DNA of 5,724 bases from the NCBI GenBank assembly GCA_013698055.1, contig JACCVS010000082.1, forward strand, positions 1 through 5,724, given 5' to 3'. The translations under genes were made by a program, and so were the position numbers. This document shows, in pieces, positions 5,113-5,724 of this stretch. Each line of letters opens with the position of its first letter. Within the stretch, counting starts at the first letter, position 1. Source of the stretch: Acidobacteriota bacterium (GTDB lineage: Bacteria > Acidobacteriota > Blastocatellia > Pyrinomonadales > Pyrinomonadaceae). The notes beneath the pieces are model-generated. The model did no database searches. It was not told the DNA's origin and was given only the letters and a program-made list of their open reading frames with translations.

Positions 5113-5724
5113 TTAATCAAAATACGGAGAGGGAACGGGTAGCAAAGATTCGACGCGCCGGAGATTCATTAAGCGTGGCAGATTTGTCATGCGTGGCAAA
5201 CTCATCATGCGCGGCAGAATTGATCCGTCCAGCTTTGGCATGACGAACGACTCGATTCTCGGCATTGCCTGAAGAGCGCGGACATTCGGCATGTTCATCA
5301 AATAGACCGGCGGGATCACCCGCATCATTCCCGGCGTCGGCTGAAGCTCGGACAAGTTCAAGGTCGGGGCTGGCCTGCGCTCGGGCATCACTTTAATCGT
5401 GCGTTGCGATTTGTCGCGAATAATCGTCAGCGTGGCCTCGCCTTCTGCTTTGCGATTAAGTGCACGAATGAAATCACCTGATTCCTCGACCTTCTCGCCA
5501 TTCACTTCCGTAATGACATCGCCAGCTCTCAGACCCGCTTTGGATGCCGGGCTATTTTCGCTGATGGATGTGACGAGCAGCCCCTGCCCGCCTGAGACGC
5601 CGAAAAAGTCTGCGAGCTGTTTGGTCAGCGCAGTCATTGTGACGCCGACGCGACGATTGTTACCGAGGAGTAAGCCCGAGTAGGCTTCGGGCATATTGCC
5701 CCAAGCCTGCGGCGCGTTCGGCGG
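5113..5724 (-). CDS. PDZ-domain protein, 5' end cut by window edge
   Basis: An open frame of 203 residues runs from the right edge to TAA at 5113-5115. The ATG at 5694 is internal, since the ten codons before it stay open, so the true start is outside. Visible residues ~26-112 form one PDZ domain of the HtrA/DegP type: GVTMTALTKQLADFFGV (27-43), the peptide carboxylate-binding loop G-L-L-V (48-51), and SPASKAGLRAGDVITEVNGE (58-77). The rest (117-203) has no recognised domain; it is rich in Met, Leu, Pro and Arg and contains a hexapeptide repeat. Full-length relatives might be HtrA-like proteases or other envelope PDZ proteins. No catalytic domain is visible, so protease activity cannot be claimed. 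The gene converges on the secreted-protein gene and may share its terminator. Confidence 0.9.
   Translation of the reverse strand, partial: PPNAPQAWGNMPEAYSGLLLGNNRRVGVTMTALTKQLADFFGVSGGQGLLVTSISENSPASKAGLRAGDVITEVNGEKVEESGDFIRALNRKAEGEATLTIIRDKSQRTIKVMPERRPAPTLNLSELQPTPGMMRVIPPVYLMNMPNVRALQAMPRIESFVMPKLDGSILPRMMSLPRMTNLPRLMNLRRVESLLPVPSPYFD
5153..5224 (-). repeat. 18-bp coding tandem repeat in the tail of the PDZ protein
   Basis: Three 18-bp units at 5171-5188, 5189-5206 and 5207-5224 share the plus-strand core GCG(T/C)GGCA. A degenerate fourth copy at 5153-5170 matches the consensus at about 11 of 18 positions. On the coding strand they give the hexapeptide (S/N)-L-P-R-(M/L)-(M/T), ending in NLRRVE. 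Confidence 0.8.

Overview
The window is bacterial chromosomal DNA of moderately high GC with six protein genes and no sign of a phage, plasmid or insertion sequence. The gene mix is an EPSP synthase with class II-type motifs, a serine kinase/STAS partner-switching pair, a DUF2062 membrane protein, a large secreted protein of unknown family and a PDZ protein. Together with heptamer-repeat hairpins filling the gaps, this suggests an Acidobacteriota genome, perhaps Blastocatellia. That placement is inferred from overall character and is not proven by any single marker.

Layout. Positions 1-1196 hold the minus-strand aroA (shikimate pathway), cut by the left edge so the last ~30 residues are missing. 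A 210-bp divergent gap (1197-1406) carries heptamer-repeat hairpin A and a possible promoter. Four plus-strand genes follow: an anti-sigma-factor-type ATP-binding kinase (1407-1820, TTG start), its likely substrate, a STAS antagonist (1923-2309), a DUF2062 inner-membrane protein (2390-2902), and a 629-residue exported protein with a TPR-like C-terminus (3020-4909). A REP-like inverted pair (4954-5013) and a strong intrinsic terminator (5051-5090) lie between this run and a converging minus-strand PDZ protein (5113 to beyond the right edge).

How the genes relate. The kinase and STAS protein very probably form a partner-switching switch that controls a sigma factor or another target. No sigma factor or PP2C phosphatase is present here, so the target is unknown. 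The DUF2062 and secreted proteins lie downstream on the same strand, but nothing in the sequence ties them functionally to the switch.

The most unusual content is intergenic. Four elements (A, B, C, D) each consist of a tandem array of degenerate 7-nt units followed, after a short apex, by an inverted array of the same unit. Each locus has its own heptamer. A, C and D end in CTGCTTT(T/A). C supplies the stop codon of the STAS gene, D supplies the last 20 codons of the DUF2062 gene, and the right arms of C and D end 9-10 nt before start codons that have no visible Shine-Dalgarno sequence.
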